In this document: piece by piece, positions 54,102 to 64,000 of the stretch | Position numbering within the stretch: position 1 is the first letter of the stretch | Layout of the letters: each line of letters starts with the position of its first letter | From: Betaproteobacteria bacterium | GTDB lineage: Bacteria > Pseudomonadota > Gammaproteobacteria > Burkholderiales > Rhodocyclaceae | DNA length: 64,000 nucleotides | NCBI GenBank assembly: GCA_016709965.1 | Contig: JADJLT010000006.1 | Location: 1,161,583-1,225,582 of the forward strand | Reading direction: 5' to 3' | Translations under genes and position numbers: made by a program | The notes under the pieces: model-generated | Seen by the model: the letters and a program-made list of their open reading frames with translations, nothing else | Databases searched by the model: none | What the model was told of the DNA's origin: nothing

Positions 54102-55778
54102 TCAGCTTCCCTCCGCCGGTGGTGCGGCAAAGCCCGCCAGATCGAGTCCGCTCACGCAGCGCGGATCGAGCACGATGCCGACGGTGGGGTTGCCGTTGAA
54201 TTCACGCGACAGCGTCGGCGGGCCATTGCGGTTGGTTTTCACCAACAGGTTCGCCTCGGTGAGGGCACGCATGGCCAGGGATGGCTGGACGCCGCGCCGG
54301 CCGAATTCCTCCAGCGGTACGAATACTCCCTGGGCGACGGTGCAGACAGTGGGCGGACCCAGGCCATCGTTGAGCGTGCGAACGGCCTCGGCCAGGGCGT
54401 CGCGCACGACCGGGTTCAGACGCATCGGGGCTTGCAAGACGAATGTCGCCGCAGGCGGTGTTGTCGCCGGTTCCAGCGAGAGTGATCCGGGTGTTTCCTC
54501 GACCGGCGTCACGCGGACGTCACTCTCGGCGGGCGGCTCGGACGGCGGAATGAGCGACAACTGGGTGCCGCTCTTCAGGGGCGCCAGCGGTGGCACGGGA
54601 GCAGGGGTCTGCGGAGCAACTGGCGCAGACGCCGGTGTCGGCTTGAATTCCAGTGCCTGGTGCAAGGCGACGGGTGGCGGTTCGATTCCCGTGATGAGAA
54701 TGGCCGGGGCCGAGAGTTTGACGGCTTCCAGGGGGGATTTGGCGCCAGGCGGCTGGATGGACCAGGTCGCGCGGCCCGCCGCTGCCGCTTCGAACACGCC
54801 AGCGGCCAGCAGCAGTTCCAGCATGGTCTCGGGCGCCTTGGGGATGCCGGCCAGTTGGTCGGCTTCGAGTAGTTGGTGCACATCCTCGGCGGCGCCGGGC
54901 CAGACCAGGAACAGACCATCCTGTCCGAACCACAGGCGCGACTTCTCGCGGTTGGCTATCCAGGCCGAGTTGCCGCTGGTGAGCCGCCGCAGGGCGTCGA
55001 CCAGGTAGCGCTCCAGGTGCGAGCCGTATTGCGGTGAGCCGTAGCGGTCGGCGCTGGCGACCAGGTTGCGGTCGATGACCAGCGCCAGCGAGCGGCGGAC
55101 CAGTTCGTCGAGGATGTTGTGGTCGCGATAGACCGGAATGCCGCCGATGCTGGCCAGCAAATGCGGCACGATGACTGCGTTGCCCTCGGACAGGTCGGCC
55201 ATCACCGCGGGCGGCACCACATGGGGCAGGGCGAACAGGCCCAGGCCGCGCGCCTCGACGGCTTGGGGCCGCCAGCGCAGGAAATAGCGCTCGCTGCCCC
55301 GGGTCGCCAGCCAGTCGGCCAGCGGCCGCAGGAAGGCCGGCCACGCCTCGCCGGCCGCATCGGTGACGATGATATGGCTCATCAGCCGGTGCAATTCGCA
55401 ACACAGCCCAGCGATGAAGGTTGCATGGCGCCAGCGCGGTTCCAGTTGGCGGCGTGCCGAGATGCTCATCCGCCCCGAAAAAATGTGTGCATCGGTGCCT
55501 TGCAGGCTGAAGAAAGCGGTCTCCAGGCCGAGCCGCAAGAGGCCGCCCGGCTTGCTGAAGTAGTTGTCGGCGGTCGCCGGCAGCAGATGCACGCAGGCGG
55601 CGTAGCGGCGCACCAGCATTAGGACATCGCGCTCGAAGCTGTCCCGGTCGATGCCGTAACACAGCTTGATGCGTGCGATCAGGTCAGCTTCGCCCGCCAG
55701 CAGATCCTCGACCGGCACGGCGGCGAACCCTGGGTCGGAGGCGGGGTAGGAAGAGTCAGGTGTTGGCGTGGCGGGCAT
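54102..55778 (-). CDS. traI: TraI, MobH-type relaxase (TraI_2 family)
   Basis: A 558-residue relaxase of the MobH group, which nicks at oriT and carries the strand to the recipient. The N-terminal TraI_2 domain has the HD-like signature RRYAACVHLLPATADNYFS near residue 50, then WRHATFIAGLCCELHRLMSHIIV near 115 and the conserved VAADSADR-like metal region around DRNLVASADRYGSPQYGSHLERYL near 230. A proline-rich linker separates a C-terminal winged-helix domain. The ATG at 55778 is chosen because the family begins there; upstream codons overlap the FlhC-like gene. Confidence 0.9.
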   Translation of the reverse strand: MPATPTPDSSYPASDPGFAAVPVEDLLAGEADLIARIKLCYGIDRDSFERDVLMLVRRYAACVHLLPATADNYFSKPGGLLRLGLETAFFSLQGTDAHIFSGRMSISARRQLEPRWRHATFIAGLCCELHRLMSHIIVTDAAGEAWPAFLRPLADWLATRGSERYFLRWRPQAVEARGLGLFALPHVVPPAVMADLSEGNAVIVPHLLASIGGIPVYRDHNILDELVRRSLALVIDRNLVASADRYGSPQYGSHLERYLVDALRRLTSGNSAWIANREKSRLWFGQDGLFLVWPGAAEDVHQLLEADQLAGIPKAPETMLELLLAAGVFEAAAAGRATWSIQPPGAKSPLEAVKLSAPAILITGIEPPPVALHQALEFKPTPASAPVAPQTPAPVPPLAPLKSGTQLSLIPPSEPPAESDVRVTPVEETPGSLSLEPATTPPAATFVLQAPMRLNPVVRDALAEAVRTLNDGLGPPTVCTVAQGVFVPLEEFGRRGVQPSLAMRALTEANLLVKTNRNGPPTLSREFNGNPTVGIVLDPRCVSGLDLAGFAAPPAEGS

Positions 55779-55857
55779 GGCGGTACGGCGATGCCGGAAA
55801 GAATGCGAAGTAGGCATTCTTCGGCCGGCTATCTTGCTTGTCGCGCTGAAACGGGAT

Positions 55858-56494
55858 CTATTCAGAGGGGCTATCGCCTTCGGCCTCGGGGCTGAGTTTG
55901 TGAAAGAGCGCGAGCATGCCCAGTTGGCGCTCGGTCTTGTCGAGGGCGTGGCGAGCCGGGTAAGACGCTTGGATGCGATGGTCCAGGTGAAAGCGTTCCA
56001 GCAGCTTGCAGAAGGGGCAAGGTTCACCGCGGTGCGTTACGGTGCCGACCGCGGCAATGAACTCGCAGCCACACCCGGGGCAGGTCAGCACGGACAGCGT
56101 CGGTGCGCTGGCCAGCCAGATGCCATCGATATAGGAGACGAGGTTGAAGGCCCGGTCCAGGCTGATGCGGTAAGGCGGGACCGTGGCGGCCTGGTAGGCG
56201 CGGTAGGCGAAGACCAGGGCTTCGCCGGCCGCGAGTCCCTGGTTGCGCAACTGGCGGTACCTGGCGCCAATGAGGCAGGCGTCGGTCCGCAGGATGAGGT
56301 TGGCGCCGTGGTACCACTCGGGCGAGTCGGGGGCGTCCGCGCGGGATGGTATGGGCATCGGGGAAGAAGAGACTCTGCACTTGGCGCGGCGGGATGCCGG
56401 TGATGAGGTGGATCGTCTTCAGCCGTGCGCCAAGCGCCACCAACTGCTTCGCCAGTTGCATGGCGCGCAGATGCCGGTCGCCGCGGGTCGGCAT
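55858..56494 (-). CDS. FlhC/SetC-like transcriptional activator, one-base frame break
   Basis: A regulator of about 210 residues of the FlhC family, which together with FlhD activates transfer operons in SXT/R391-type elements (SetC). The N-terminal helical domain (QLAKQLVALGARLKTIHLITGIPP) is followed by the zinc site CPGCGCEFIA...CPFCKL near 145-175 in the part that starts at RADAPDSPEW. The two parts are in different frames; one base removed near 56345 joins them (DAHTIRADAPD). It directly follows the FlhD-like gene and precedes traI. Confidence 0.8.
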
Positions 56495-56506
56495 GGGTCG
56501 TGGTTC

Positions 56507-56806
56507 CTACCGCCGACTTTCCATCGGCATGGGGGAATGAACGAGTGCCATCGGACCCGCCAATGCTCGCGGCGTGCTCAGCAACGTCACCAGGTCGGCG
56601 CGCGGTGGGAACAGGGTCGTGTCGCCGACGTGGATGACCAAGGACCACAACTCGTCGAGGCTCAGTTCGCGAAGACGGTTGGCTTGCGCCGTATTGAGTC
56701 CGTACCTGCAACAGGTCGAGGCGGGGTCATGCTGCAGACCGGAGCGAATGACGACCAGCACGTTCAGGTTGATCCATTCGACATCGGTAAGTGTCACGCG
56801 ACTCAT
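56507..56806 (-). CDS. FlhD/SetD-like transcriptional activator
   Basis: A 99-residue protein resembling FlhD: INLNVLVVIRSGLQHDPASTCCRYGLN near residues 12-38 followed by ANRLRELSLDELWSLVIH near 43-60 and a proline-rich end (TTLFPPRADL). FlhD-like and FlhC-like proteins assemble into the heterohexamer that activates transfer genes in SXT-type elements. It lies 12 bases before the FlhC-like gene; the ATG at 56806 gives the family start. Confidence 0.7.
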   Translation of the reverse strand: MSRVTLTDVEWINLNVLVVIRSGLQHDPASTCCRYGLNTAQANRLRELSLDELWSLVIHVGDTTLFPPRADLVTLLSTPRALAGPMALVHSPMPMESRR

Positions 56807-57274
56807 GGTCCTGTACTCCGGTTGGCTCTGGAGCGGCTGGTGCCTCGGCATCGATGGTGGAAAGCCTCATGAGCGATCCGGTGCGATGGCCCGGTCAGAG
56901 CGAGGAGTCAGCATATTTTTTGTTGACATTAAATAGCAATAGCATTTTATGAAAAACGTGGGCGCGGCTCTTCTTGCCACACGCAAGCTCCGTTTGAAGC
57001 CATCGCTTGACGAATAGTGCCGCCGCCGTGTGGACGGTTAGATGCGTTTGGCATTGCACTGTGGACGGAGGAGAAATTGACTTCGACAAGCGGGCCAAGA
57101 GCGACGATGAAGCCAAAGCGGCTACTCAGCGCGAAGGCCGGCCTACTGCGCCGGTGGATGGTGCGCTGCCACTCGATCTAATGCTGGGGCAGCGCGCCGT
57201 CGGTATTATGGTATTGAATGGCTGAAGGCCGGGCCGGGGCGGATACCCCGGCCGGCTTTCAGCGATTTACTGGA
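56807..57274. other. Regulatory gap upstream of FlhD-like gene
   Basis: No gene I can support. An AT-rich stretch at 56915-56960, unlike its GC-rich surroundings, contains TTGACA at 56933-56938 and is the probable promoter region of the regulator genes. Confidence 0.4.
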
Positions 57275-58342
57275 TCAGGCCGCTTCCACCAAGCCTTTCC
57301 ACTCATGGGCCGGCAAGTCGATCAGCCGGCCGCCCAGTGCTTCGAACTCCGTCGCGCGGTCGTAGTCCTCGACTTCCTGGCTGTAATGCGTCACCGCATT
57401 GACCAGCCCATAGCCCGACAACTGACCTTCGGTGATCAGCTGGCGCAGCACACCGGCGCGCTCGCTGTCGTTCAGGGCGTAGCGCTGAGCCAGCACCTCG
57501 ACCGTCTTCACTGGGTCGCCCACCAGCGGGATATTGAGCGTCTTCTGCATCTTCTGCGCCGTCTGGCGGAAGGTCGCTTCCGACACCGCCGCCTGCACTA
57601 CGTCGCGCACCTTGAGGAAGAAGGCTTTGTCGTCGGCGCGCAAGGTGTCGTCCTGGTATCACCTGGATGCGATCATCCTCGGTGCCCAGCGCGCGCCCCA
57701 CGTGAGTCTTGCGCAGCGACCGGTCGGCAGCGATCAAGCCATTGCTGCACACCAGCCGGAACAGCAGCGGCTGTACCGACAGCGTGCCCAGGCCGACCTC
57801 CGAGTTCGAGATCACCACCCCGGCCTGCACCACATCGCCGGGCGCCATCTCGTACTTCAGGCGTGGCGTGATGCATTTCAGGTACATCTTCGTCTCGGTC
57901 AGTTCGACCGACTCGAAGCGTACCTCGGGCAGTTGCTGCAGGATGGGCAGCACACTCTCGGCCAGGTCGAAGTTGTCCAGGCGGCGGTAGCGATCCGACA
58001 ACACGGCGCGCACCTGACCGTCCAGGGTGCGCAGCATGCGCCGCTCGTCCTCCCTCTGCAAGCCAGGTGTTCACATTGCGGTCGAGCAGGGCCGGCTGGT
58101 CTTCGCGCATGCGCTCGAAATAGGGCATACGGGATTTTCAGCTTGTCCGCCAACTGGCGGCGCGCCAGCGGGGTGACACCGTAGTGTACCGGGCTGCCGC
58201 CTTCCTCGATGACGAGTCGCGTGCCCCCCAGATCGTCGGTAGCATGACGCACCAGCGTAGACGGCAGGACCAAGTCCTTCTTCGAATGCAGCTGGCGCTC
58301 CAGTTCCTGGGCCAGGCTAACGAGCGAACGTCCGTTTTTCAT
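57275..58342 (-). pseudogene. DUF932 protein, at least three frame breaks
   Basis: The parts read MKNGRSLVSLAQELERQL (from 58342), then PYFERMREDQPALLDRNVNTWL, then REDERRMLRTLDGQVRAVLSDRYRRLDNFDLAE, then KAFFLKVRDVVQAAVSEATFRQTAQKMQ to the stop at 57275. Joined, they form a DUF932 protein of about 350 residues, a family common on plasmids and phages and of unsettled function. Breaks are near 58130, 58060 and 57657, each explained by one surplus base. Conservation across the breaks argues for assembly indels over decay. Confidence 0.75.
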
Positions 58343-58626
58343 AGCAATCTCCTTCTTGGTAAATTTCGGAAAAGAAAGGGGGACGGCATCACCCCTCCGG
58401 GGAAGCGCATCCCCGCCAGGGTCGATGACGGACCGGCGGTTGCAGGTCCAGAAATGGCGCGAGAAATCGCGCCGGAACTCCAGGGCTGTCTTTGCGGTGC
58501 CGTGGGGCGCCGCCTGGTGTGACAACTACCAGTGGGGCAAACAAAGGGCCTTTTCACCGTCACCGCCTGATGCAGTGCCGCTGAAAAGGTGGGTGCAGCC
58601 AACCGGCCGCACCCCTCATCAAACAT

Positions 58627-59631
58627 TCATGCCGCAAGCGGCGCCTGGGCTTCCAGGCGTTGGCGCCAAACATCGGCCCAATCGGTGCCGGCATGCTTGG
58701 GCAGGAACACCCGCACCTGCCGCCGACCGCTATTTTTCTCTTCCCGCTTCAGTCGGCGCGCCAGGGCAAACGCAAAGGCCTGGCCGGCAAAGTCGCCATC
58801 GGCGTCGTTGTCGGCATAGATGCGAACCTTACGCACCGAATCCGGCAGCCACAGCTTCTCCAGGTTGCCGGCGTTGAGCCCAGCCCAGACCGGTTTGCCA
58901 GTCGCCAGATGCAAGGCGAGGCCGGTCTCGATACCTTCGCTGATCGCCAGTTCCTCGGTCGCATCGAACAAGCGGACCGCGGCGCCGTTGATCCCGGCCG
59001 AGAGCACCTTCTTCGCATCGAGCGCCGCGAGCTTGCCGCCGTCCGCAGATAGGTCCGGTGCAGCGTCACGGCGTGGCCGTCGGCACCCTGAATGCAGGCG
59101 AGCATCGCCGGGTACTCGGCCACCTTGCGTGACTTGCCGGCGGCTTCCTTCTGGTAATAGCCGAGGGCAGGGTGGAAGCGCAGCACCTTCGGGTAGACCG
59201 GCAGGGCGAGACCCCGTCCGCTCAAGTAGCGATCGACTTCGTCGCCCACCGTTACCGCTTTGCCTCGTTCCAGATGCGCTGGGCCAGCTTCTTCATGCGC
59301 TCGGCCGAAGGCTCGCAGCTTCGGGACGGTGCCGTCACCGGCATCATCCCCAGGCAGCGCTCGACGTCACGCAGCGCGGTGTTGAAGTCCACGCCCATGA
59401 CGGCTTGCAGCAACTGGAAGCCGCCACCCGGGCCGCATTGGCGGCAGTGGTAGTTTCCTCGCCGAACTTGTCGGTATCTGGAACCGATCCGTGCCACCGC
59501 ACAACGGGCAAGGCAGGTTGCGTCGCTTGAGGATGCGTTCATCCACGCCCAGGCAGGCCAGGATCTCCGTCCACCGGCCATGGGCACGCTGTGACCGCTT
59601 CGATGCGGGCCGCGTACTCACGATCCTGCAT
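58627..59631 (-). pseudogene. Zinc-ribbon/Toprim primase-like protein with frame breaks
   Basis: Fragments in three frames combine to an ICE primase-like protein of about 330 residues. The N-terminal zinc ribbon has CPLCGGTDRFQ and CRQCGPGGGF (CxxC pairs). The middle has VDRYLSGRGLALPVYPKVLRFHP and YPAMLACIQGADGHAVTLHRTYL. The C-terminal Toprim-type part has ELAISEGIETGLALHLATG and VRIYADNDADGDFAGQAFA, whose acidic residues bind magnesium. Such proteins (DUF7146/Toprim type) may prime the transferred strand in the recipient. The start is the ATG at 59631. Confidence 0.75.
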
Positions 59632-59639
59632 GGCAAGCT

Positions 59640-61246
59640 CCCGTGTTGGCTGAACCCGCTTCGGCGACCAGGGCCACCGAATGGCCGGGCGCGGCACCCA
59701 CCCCACGGTGACCTGAAAGGCCTTGCCGTGCAGCAGGGGATACCTGCCCAGCCGCAATTCCTGCAACAGCGAGTCCAGAGTATGCACCGGATCGACCGAA
59801 CGCAGGCGACGGATGAGGTCCGCCAGCGCGTCGCGGTCCGCGTCCAGGTCCGGAAGCGAGGAACTGGTCGTTTTCGTCGATGAAGGACGATGCCTGCCGC
59901 ACCGCTTCGCCGGAGTCTCGCCGGCCGGGATGTACCAACACATCCCCGTGGCAGACGCCCGCGTCGGTGATCACGGCCACGTCCATGGCGGTGCGCAGGA
60001 TGACGCTCTCGCACAGGATCACCGTCGGCCACACCCAGCGTCCTTCCAACTGGACGCGGATCTGTTCCGACACCGCTTCGACCCGCACCGTTTCCTGATC
60101 CAGGAAACGTACGTAGCGCCATGCCCAGTGCTCGAACTCAGGCCGATCCAGTCGAAGACCAGATAGCCCTTGGCCCGGGCCAACATCCAGCGCGTCGCGT
60201 TGTCGTCGCCCAACCAGTCGAGCGACACCAGTGTCACCACGCCGCTCTCGACGGCTTGCCGGGTGGGCGCCGGCAACTTGCCGGACATAGCTGCGGTCAT
60301 CGTCCTGGATCGGATAGTCGACGATCTCGTCGAACAATTCGGCGGGCAGCACGTCGAGGTCGTTCAGTAGATCCACATGACCCCAGGCGCGCATCGTCGC
60401 GTAATAGATTGCGACGAAACGCTCGGGCGAAAGCTGGGCCTTGGCGACCTCCAGCGTTTGGCGCCAGCAGGCCTTCAACTCGGTATCGATCCGCTTTCTT
60501 TGTACGTCCTCGACGATCAACATCGCGATCCGGCAGGCGCGCCATGAACTGGCGTGAATCCAGGTGCACGACATTGACCTCGTCGAACGGGCAGTAGTTG
60601 GGCTTCATGACGCAGAAGCCCTGCAGGAAGACCATCGTGTCGTGGCTGTGCTGACCGTCCCGCGTACCGGCGAGGTGGACCGCGCCCATCGGGCTGGCCA
60701 TAGTCGCCAGGTTCGCGGCGGCAAAGCGCCGCGAGAGCGGCTTGCCGTTGAACAGCACCTCCACCGGAAAACCCAGACACAAGGTCTCGATGCGATTGCC
60801 CAGGTCGGGCAGGTCAACGCCGTGAAGCTCGATCCGGGTGCCGGCAACGGCTTCGGTCATGGATTCCACATTGATGGACGCCTTGGCCAGTGCCGCCGCG
60901 GTGTCGATATCGACCTGCTGATGCTTTGAGGCGACGATACAGCGCGTGGCGGCATACAGGCACTTCGAGAAGCCCACCCCGAAGGGCGCTCCTCGGCACT
61001 GGTGGCCGCATCCCAGCCCGACTCGTGGAAGCTCAAGAGCTTCTGAAAGTCGTCGAGGCCTCGGCCATCGTCTTCCACCCGCAGTATCCGCGAGGTGGCG
61101 TCGTAATGGATCTCGATGCGCATCGCTCCGGCACGGCGGGCGTTCTGCAACAACTCGGAGACGAGCGTAAAGCGGTCGGTGAAGGCATAGCGCTGGTTGC
61201 GCAGCGCTCCTTCCTCGTTGATTTGAACCTGTATCTGCATGATCAT
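59640..61246 (-). pseudogene. GHKL (HSP90-like) ATPase protein with multiple frame breaks
   Basis: The first part, from 61246, reads MIMQIQVQINEEGALRNQ, then FTLVSELLQNARRAGAMRIEI and LRVEDDGRGLDDFQKLLSFHESGW: N-box and G1 motifs of a GHKL ATPase. Later parts, in other frames, carry ATRIELHGVDLPDLGNRIETLC-type segments, FDEVNVVHLDSRQFMARLPD, KRIDTELKACWRQTLEVAKAQL and the end LDSLLQELRLGRYPLLHG. At least four one-base frame changes occur. The full protein would be about 530 residues; the exact stop is uncertain (59618-59640). ICE-borne GHKL proteins are common but uncharacterised. Confidence 0.7.
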
Positions 61247-61312
61247 GCTCCATGAGTGCGGGCGGCACCCAGCCCCGGCGGGACAGGCCCGCCAAGGGGG
61301 AAGGACGACCGG

Positions 61313-61629
61313 TCAGCCGAGACGGCGGATCGGCGGGGTAAACAACTGGCCGGCGGCCAGGGCCTCCATCAGGCTGTGCCTGAGGAACTCCCGGGGCAGC
61401 AGGTGCTGGGCGCTCAGGACCCGGCCCCCGGCATCGAGCCGCTCGACCTTCGGGCCGATCGGATGCCAATGCACTCGGTAGGCCAGCCAGTCGGCGCCGG
61501 CGATGACGAAGGTACGGCCGGCCCGGCCGGTGAGGACTTCGCTTTCTTGACGAGGAACTCGATGTCTTCCGGCGCCTGGACGGTCAGCAGGACTAGGGCG
61601 TCGTGCGTGATGCGCGTTTGCGTGTGCAT
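61313..61629 (-). pseudogene. Small ICE protein with one frame break
   Basis: The start MHTQTRITHDALVLLTVQAP, EDIEFLVKKAKSSPAG and, in another frame, FVIAGADWLAYRVHWHPIGPK and LLPREFLRHSLMEALAAGQ ending at TGA 61313-61315 give a protein of about 105 residues. One indel near 61530 separates the parts. Not recognised; position upstream of the GHKL gene suggests a transfer accessory. Confidence 0.55.
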
Positions 61630-61960
61630 GGCGGCCTCCTCACAGCACGCGCGATGTGCAGCGCTGCCCGTCTTCGGGTGCGCCTGCATCCGTGCGGCGG
61701 GTAGATGGATCGAAGGGCAGATCGTTGATCTGCGCCAGGGCTTCGCGGTCGGCTGGCGTCGTCATCAGACGGTTGGCGTGATGCCGTTCGCCGATGATCT
61801 GTTCAGCCCTACCGCATCTTCTCAGTCAGGCGTCCGACGATGCCGTGAAGCGGCGAAGATCGCCAGCAGGCACAGGACATCCTTGAAAGTGATCGTGATG
61901 ACTCCTTGAAAGGGGAGGGCCTTCGCGTTGGCGACCAGCCCGAAAAATGGGGAGACGGCA

Positions 61961-62430
61961 TCAGGTGAACAGGTCGCCCTGCAATGCCATCCGCTTGATT
62001 TGCTCGTTGATCCACTGGGGGTTCTTGGCGAGTCGGGCCTCGACCCATGCGGGGTTATGGACGACGGCGTCGAACACCCAGTCAGGGTAGCCGCTCGAGC
62101 GTGGCGTCGAGCCAGGCCTTCAGGCTGTGGCGGATGCGGTCGCGCACTTCCTCCGCGTCGACCAGACCGCAGTAAGCGATCGGCGACAGCGGACTGCAGC
62201 CGACGACACGCAAGCAACTCACGAAGAACGGCAGGCCGTCCTTCTCGCGCTCGCTGAACACCCAGCGCAGGGTGTCGAACTTTTCTGCCAGGGGCGTCGC
62301 CGGGTCGGCCAGTTGGCTGACTTCCTGCAGCAGTCATAATGCAGGAAGACGATGTCTTCCTCGCTCCATTCGACGGGCGCATCTCGCCGTCGAGCAAAGC
62401 GCCAGGGCGGCGCAATCGGGGATCGCCGCC
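61961..62430 (-). pseudogene. Unknown ICE protein with several frame breaks
   Basis: Coherent protein text continues across frames: DAPVEWSEEDIVFLHYD, then LADPATPLAEKFDTLRWVFS, FFVSCLRVVGCSPLSPIAY, DRIRHSLKAWLDATLERLP and finally YPDWVFDAVVHNPAWVEARL to the stop TGA 61961-61963. That would be a helical protein of about 155 residues. The start is unclear. No function is evident. Confidence 0.5.
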
Positions 62431-64000
62431 GGACGGTGGCGCCGGTGGCCGCGAAAGAGGAAGAATCGGCGGCAAAACTGGGCCCACAGGAGTGGGACGG
62501 AAAACTCAGGGGGATACGCTCGGATTCAGCATCGTTGGCTCAGGAAAAATGGAGGCAACGCGCACCTGACTGGGGCATATGCCCCGTGGGGGTGAAAGAA
62601 ATGGCCGACCCGCTACGGGCGGAACGGCGCTATGGGAAGAAGCTCAGGGCTGGCTTGAACGGGCGGTGGGAACCGCCGTGATCGGTGTGCCAGCTACCGA
62701 TCCGAGGAAGGCTTTCGGGGAGGGCGCTTACGAAACCGTTGGAAGCGCTTCGCCCTGCCTCAACTTGCCTCGATGGCATGGGAGGCGCGACTAGCAGGCA
62801 CCCATATCGGTGCCGGCAAGATCAGCGCCACGCGGCACCGGTGGAGCCGATGGCATACGCGACAGACGAGACTCCAAGGCTTGCCTTGTTAGAATGCAGG
62901 GCCAGCTGCTGCATGGACGTCAGGTAGTGGTGCCGGATGGCCAGGTCAATCCCAAGCCGGCCCGATCGGGCCCCGATGCGTAAAAAGCCCCCTCGGGTGA
63001 CGGCCATTTCCGGTAGCAGATCATGTGCCGGCACAGGATGATCGGCCCGAAACGCGGTATTTCGAGGAGCACGGCATGTCGAGATCCAGATCGTCAGGTA
63101 GACCACGGGGGCCGTCAACATTCCGCATTCTTGCCGGGAGGTCCAGGCCGACTGCCGACGCGTCGAGGCGGCCAGCCTGAAAGATGCCGACGCGATTCAC
63201 CAGCGCCGAGGGGCAAGCGCTTCTACGCGCGCCTGTTCAACACGCTGCAACTCTGCCCGCTTCATCTCGGTGATCGCTCGCACGCGGCTCGACCACGAGG
63301 ACGTCGCCAGGTCGAGAGGCCATTCGAGCCCAGATGGACGCCGTGACCGAAACCTCAACAAACCATCGACGGTGCGAAGGCGCTATTCAAGATCGATGGC
63401 ATTACCGCTTGGCGACCTACGACACCGTGCCGCTGGATATGGACCGTCCATGTCTGTCGTCCATCGGTCGACGCTTCCTGGAGGTGCTGGGTAAAACTCG
63501 ACCAGTTGATGCCGTTATTGCGGCCCTGGAAATTCACGAGGTGATTACCACCCAGACCGTCGACATACGGCGCGCGGTCTCAAACGGAAGGTGCGCGATG
63601 TCGCTAATGGCGCGCGGAACTTTGCGATGGGGTTGCGGCGGCGGATGAATGCCCTGGACGCGCACGACGTCGAAGAGCCGCAGCAGGACAAAGCGGCAAG
63701 AAGGCGGAAGCCGTGGAGCACACCGGATGCGCAGACGAACCCGGTCCGGAACGCGACGCGGCGGTCGATCAAACGGAGGCCGACGCCAGCGCGCGTTGCC
63801 GGAAGCATGGAACTACCGTATCTGCGGGTGGCGATTAGCGTCGATGGCTGCTGCGTGGAAGGGAACTTCCACGATAGCGTAATATTCCGGTAAAGAAGAA
63901 ACCACCAACCGTTCCATTCACCGCTACTTCCCATGGTGGTTCCGATTGCAATCCACCAGGTGCAACCCGCCACAACTGAATGCGCAGGTAGGCCAACTGC
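62431..64000. other. Region without a supportable gene
   Basis: Both strands were read in all frames. Only short open stretches appear, none with a family motif. The plus-strand text around 63334-63650 (RWHYRLATYDTVPLDMDR, then VDAVIAALEIHEVITTQ) and a following stretch to 63893 look protein-like but have no motif and no clear start. With the frame breaks of the preceding 8 kb, a broken gene cannot be excluded. Confidence 0.4.

Noticed and set aside
62431..64000. Possible ParB-like or group II intron remnant
   Set aside because: I looked for ParB motifs and an intron domain V and found neither.

Overview
The window looks like a betaproteobacterial chromosome, most likely Rhodocyclales-like. 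This rests on the hopanoid-type squalene genes hpnCDE, the thrS-infC-rpmI-rplT-pheST-ihfA order with a MerR gene and tRNA-Pro behind it, the SlyX and DHH genes, and the overall base and codon use. No species can be named from the sequence alone.

From 1 to about 19.5 kb the backbone carries an ABC ATPase fragment, a DUF389 membrane protein, the squalene operon, and the translation and IHF operon with tRNA-Val and tRNA-Pro. It is interrupted by a small island of about 3.57 kb. The island splits a tRNA-Leu gene exactly after its anticodon loop (5' half at 5796, 3' half ending at 9437, sharing a 10-bp direct repeat) and carries an intact tRNA-Leu(UAG) near its left end. Its cargo is an excisionase-like protein, remnants of a cytosine methyltransferase locus and a HigBA pair.

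From the tRNA-Pro to about 25.4 kb lies a stack of toxin-antitoxin-type modules, each with inverted-repeat operators: HipBA, a DUF6088 protein, an AbiE pair with a truncated toxin gene, and a second complete AbiE-type pair in the opposite orientation.

From 26 to 62.5 kb, mainly on the minus strand, lies an integrating conjugative element with an F-type (MPF-F) secretion system and a MobH-type relaxase. In transcription order it reads: FlhD/FlhC-like regulators, TraI, TraD, DUF4400, then TraA-L-E-K-B, DsbC, TraV, TraC, TrbI, TraF peptidase, TraW, TraU, TrbC, TraN, TraF, TraH, TraG. Upstream lie DUF932, primase/Toprim and GHKL-ATPase genes. No integrase, ParA or far attachment site is visible, so the element continues beyond the window or is incomplete.

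The most interesting cargo is a plus-strand three-gene cassette at 47.5-51.45 kb, inserted against the direction of the tra genes between the DUF4400 gene and the pilus genes. It encodes a WYL-domain repressor of BrxR/CapW type, a protein joining an N-terminal SMEK (nuclease-like) domain to a C-terminal region that resembles APAZ, and, overlapping it by 4 bp, a short prokaryotic Argonaute with a PIWI domain lacking catalytic residues. This looks like a short-pAgo abortive defence system with an effector domain different from the SIR2 and TIR types.

Many conserved genes (thrS, traD, traH, traK, traU and others) carry single-base frame breaks. Where the site can be pinned down it is a C/G homopolymer. 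Breaks become very dense after 55.8 kb. Assembly indels explain most of this better than gene decay, and the affected genes are annotated across the breaks.
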